A stretch of DNA of 64,000 nt, taken from assembly GCF_004153455.1 (NCBI RefSeq), contig NZ_SDQE01000001.1, positions 372,001 through 436,000 of the forward strand, in the 5' to 3' direction. A program made the position numbers and the translations under genes. A model generated the notes under the pieces. The model was not told where the DNA came from. It was given only the letters and a program-made list of their open reading frames with translations, and did not search any database. Shown piece by piece: positions 63,688-64,000 of this stretch (position 1 is its first letter; every line of letters starts with the position of its first letter). This DNA is from Allopusillimonas ginsengisoli. GTDB lineage: Bacteria; Pseudomonadota; Gammaproteobacteria; Burkholderiales; Burkholderiaceae_B.

Positions 63688-64000
63688 ATGATAGCTACGT
63701 TAGTTAAATGCAGTGTGCTGGCCGGCGCCGTCGCGCTGGCCGCTGTTCCCGTACAGGCGAAGACACTGCGCTGGTCATATCAGGGTGACATCCAGTCGCT
63801 GGATCCGATGGCACTCAATGAAACGTTCACAATGGGAACTCAGGACTGGTTCTACGAATCACTGGTGACCTTCGACAAAGACCTCAAGCTCATGCCGCGG
63901 CTGGCGGTCAAATGGGAAAACACGGAACCGACAAAATGGGTCTTCCACCTTAGACAGGGCGTCAAGTTTCACGACGGCACTCCCTTTACCGCCGATGATG
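63688..64000 (+). CDS. oligopeptide/dipeptide-type ABC binding protein (family 5), partial
   Basis: The first 104 residues of a longer gene that runs off the window. The signal peptide ends VPVQAK (about 24), then TLRWSYQGDIQSLDPMALNET, FYESLVTFDKDLKLMPRLAVKWE and WVFHLRQGVKFHDGTPFTADD, the standard DppA/OppA opening. GGTGGAGA precedes the ATG. The ligand is unknown; the shared upstream motif links it to the lyase/racemase block. Confidence 0.9.
   Translation, partial: MIATLVKCSVLAGAVALAAVPVQAKTLRWSYQGDIQSLDPMALNETFTMGTQDWFYESLVTFDKDLKLMPRLAVKWENTEPTKWVFHLRQGVKFHDGTPFTADD

Noticed and set aside
1-64000. CRISPR arrays or rRNA genes
   Set aside because: No regularly spaced repeats and no rRNA-like sequence were seen on reading through.

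Overview
The window reads as chromosome of a betaproteobacterium, most likely of the family Alcaligenaceae (Bordetella/Achromobacter/Pusillimonas/Advenella relatives). The reasons are the moderately high G+C, two orphan Bug/TctC-type solute receptors, many LysR and GntR regulators next to small catabolic operons, a BamC lipoprotein behind dapA, and short DUF4148-type exported proteins. The genus is an inference; no rRNA is present.

Layout. (1) 1-1345: edge of a mobile element, a tyrosine recombinase reading directly into mutS. (2) 1351-16080: mostly housekeeping: mutS with an overlapping RoxA/YcfD-like ribosomal oxygenase; a sulfite-reduction set cysJ-cysI-cysG behind a palindrome-rich promoter; convergent yciO, M50 protease, dapA and bamC; a YpfJ-type metallopeptidase; tRNA-His with promoter and terminator; then cardiolipin synthase. 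(3) 17721-25275: a malonate-utilisation operon read leftward: matR-like GntR, malonyl-CoA decarboxylase, an odd crotonase, malonyl-CoA synthetase, then TRAP dctP-dctQ-dctM, with a terminator-like hairpin after dctP. (4) 25369-31450: a Cys/Met-type PLP enzyme, a decayed acyl-CoA ligase, a PAS-LuxR regulator, an acyltransferase, and an AraC regulator divergent from an Fsr-type exporter.

(5) 31447-41820: catabolic genes: Bug receptor, sulfatase and GMC oxidoreductase on one strand; an enolase-superfamily enzyme divergent from them; then a GntR-controlled sugar ABC system with an FGGY kinase. (6) 41956-46322: 3-mercaptopyruvate sulfurtransferase, a hipBA toxin-antitoxin pair with clear operators, free-methionine-R-sulfoxide reductase, and a LysR regulator. 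(7) 46498-50564: a LysR-controlled operon of unknown purpose (diiron protein, Bug receptor, cytoplasmic-type gamma-glutamyltransferase, Rid-family protein). (8) 50620-56453: a beta-propeller protein, a HiPIP, a TonB-dependent receptor and a PepSY membrane protein, divergent from a DUF4148 protein, around two boxes of the copper-response (CusR/CopR) type. (9) 56501-64000: a LysR regulator, a CuyA/D-cysteine-desulfhydrase-family enzyme, a Glu/Asp-type ABC transporter, two related Asp/Glu racemase-family proteins, and the start of an oligopeptide-type binding protein. One 15-bp motif marks both promoter regions of this last block.

The strongest candidates for undescribed biology are the copper-box TonB/PepSY/HiPIP/propeller operon, the possible cysteate (aspartate-analogue) pathway at the right end, and the diiron/GGT/Rid operon. 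Sulfur chemistry recurs: cysJIG, sulfatase, mercaptopyruvate sulfurtransferase, methionine sulfoxide reductase, and the cysteate/cysteine lyase.
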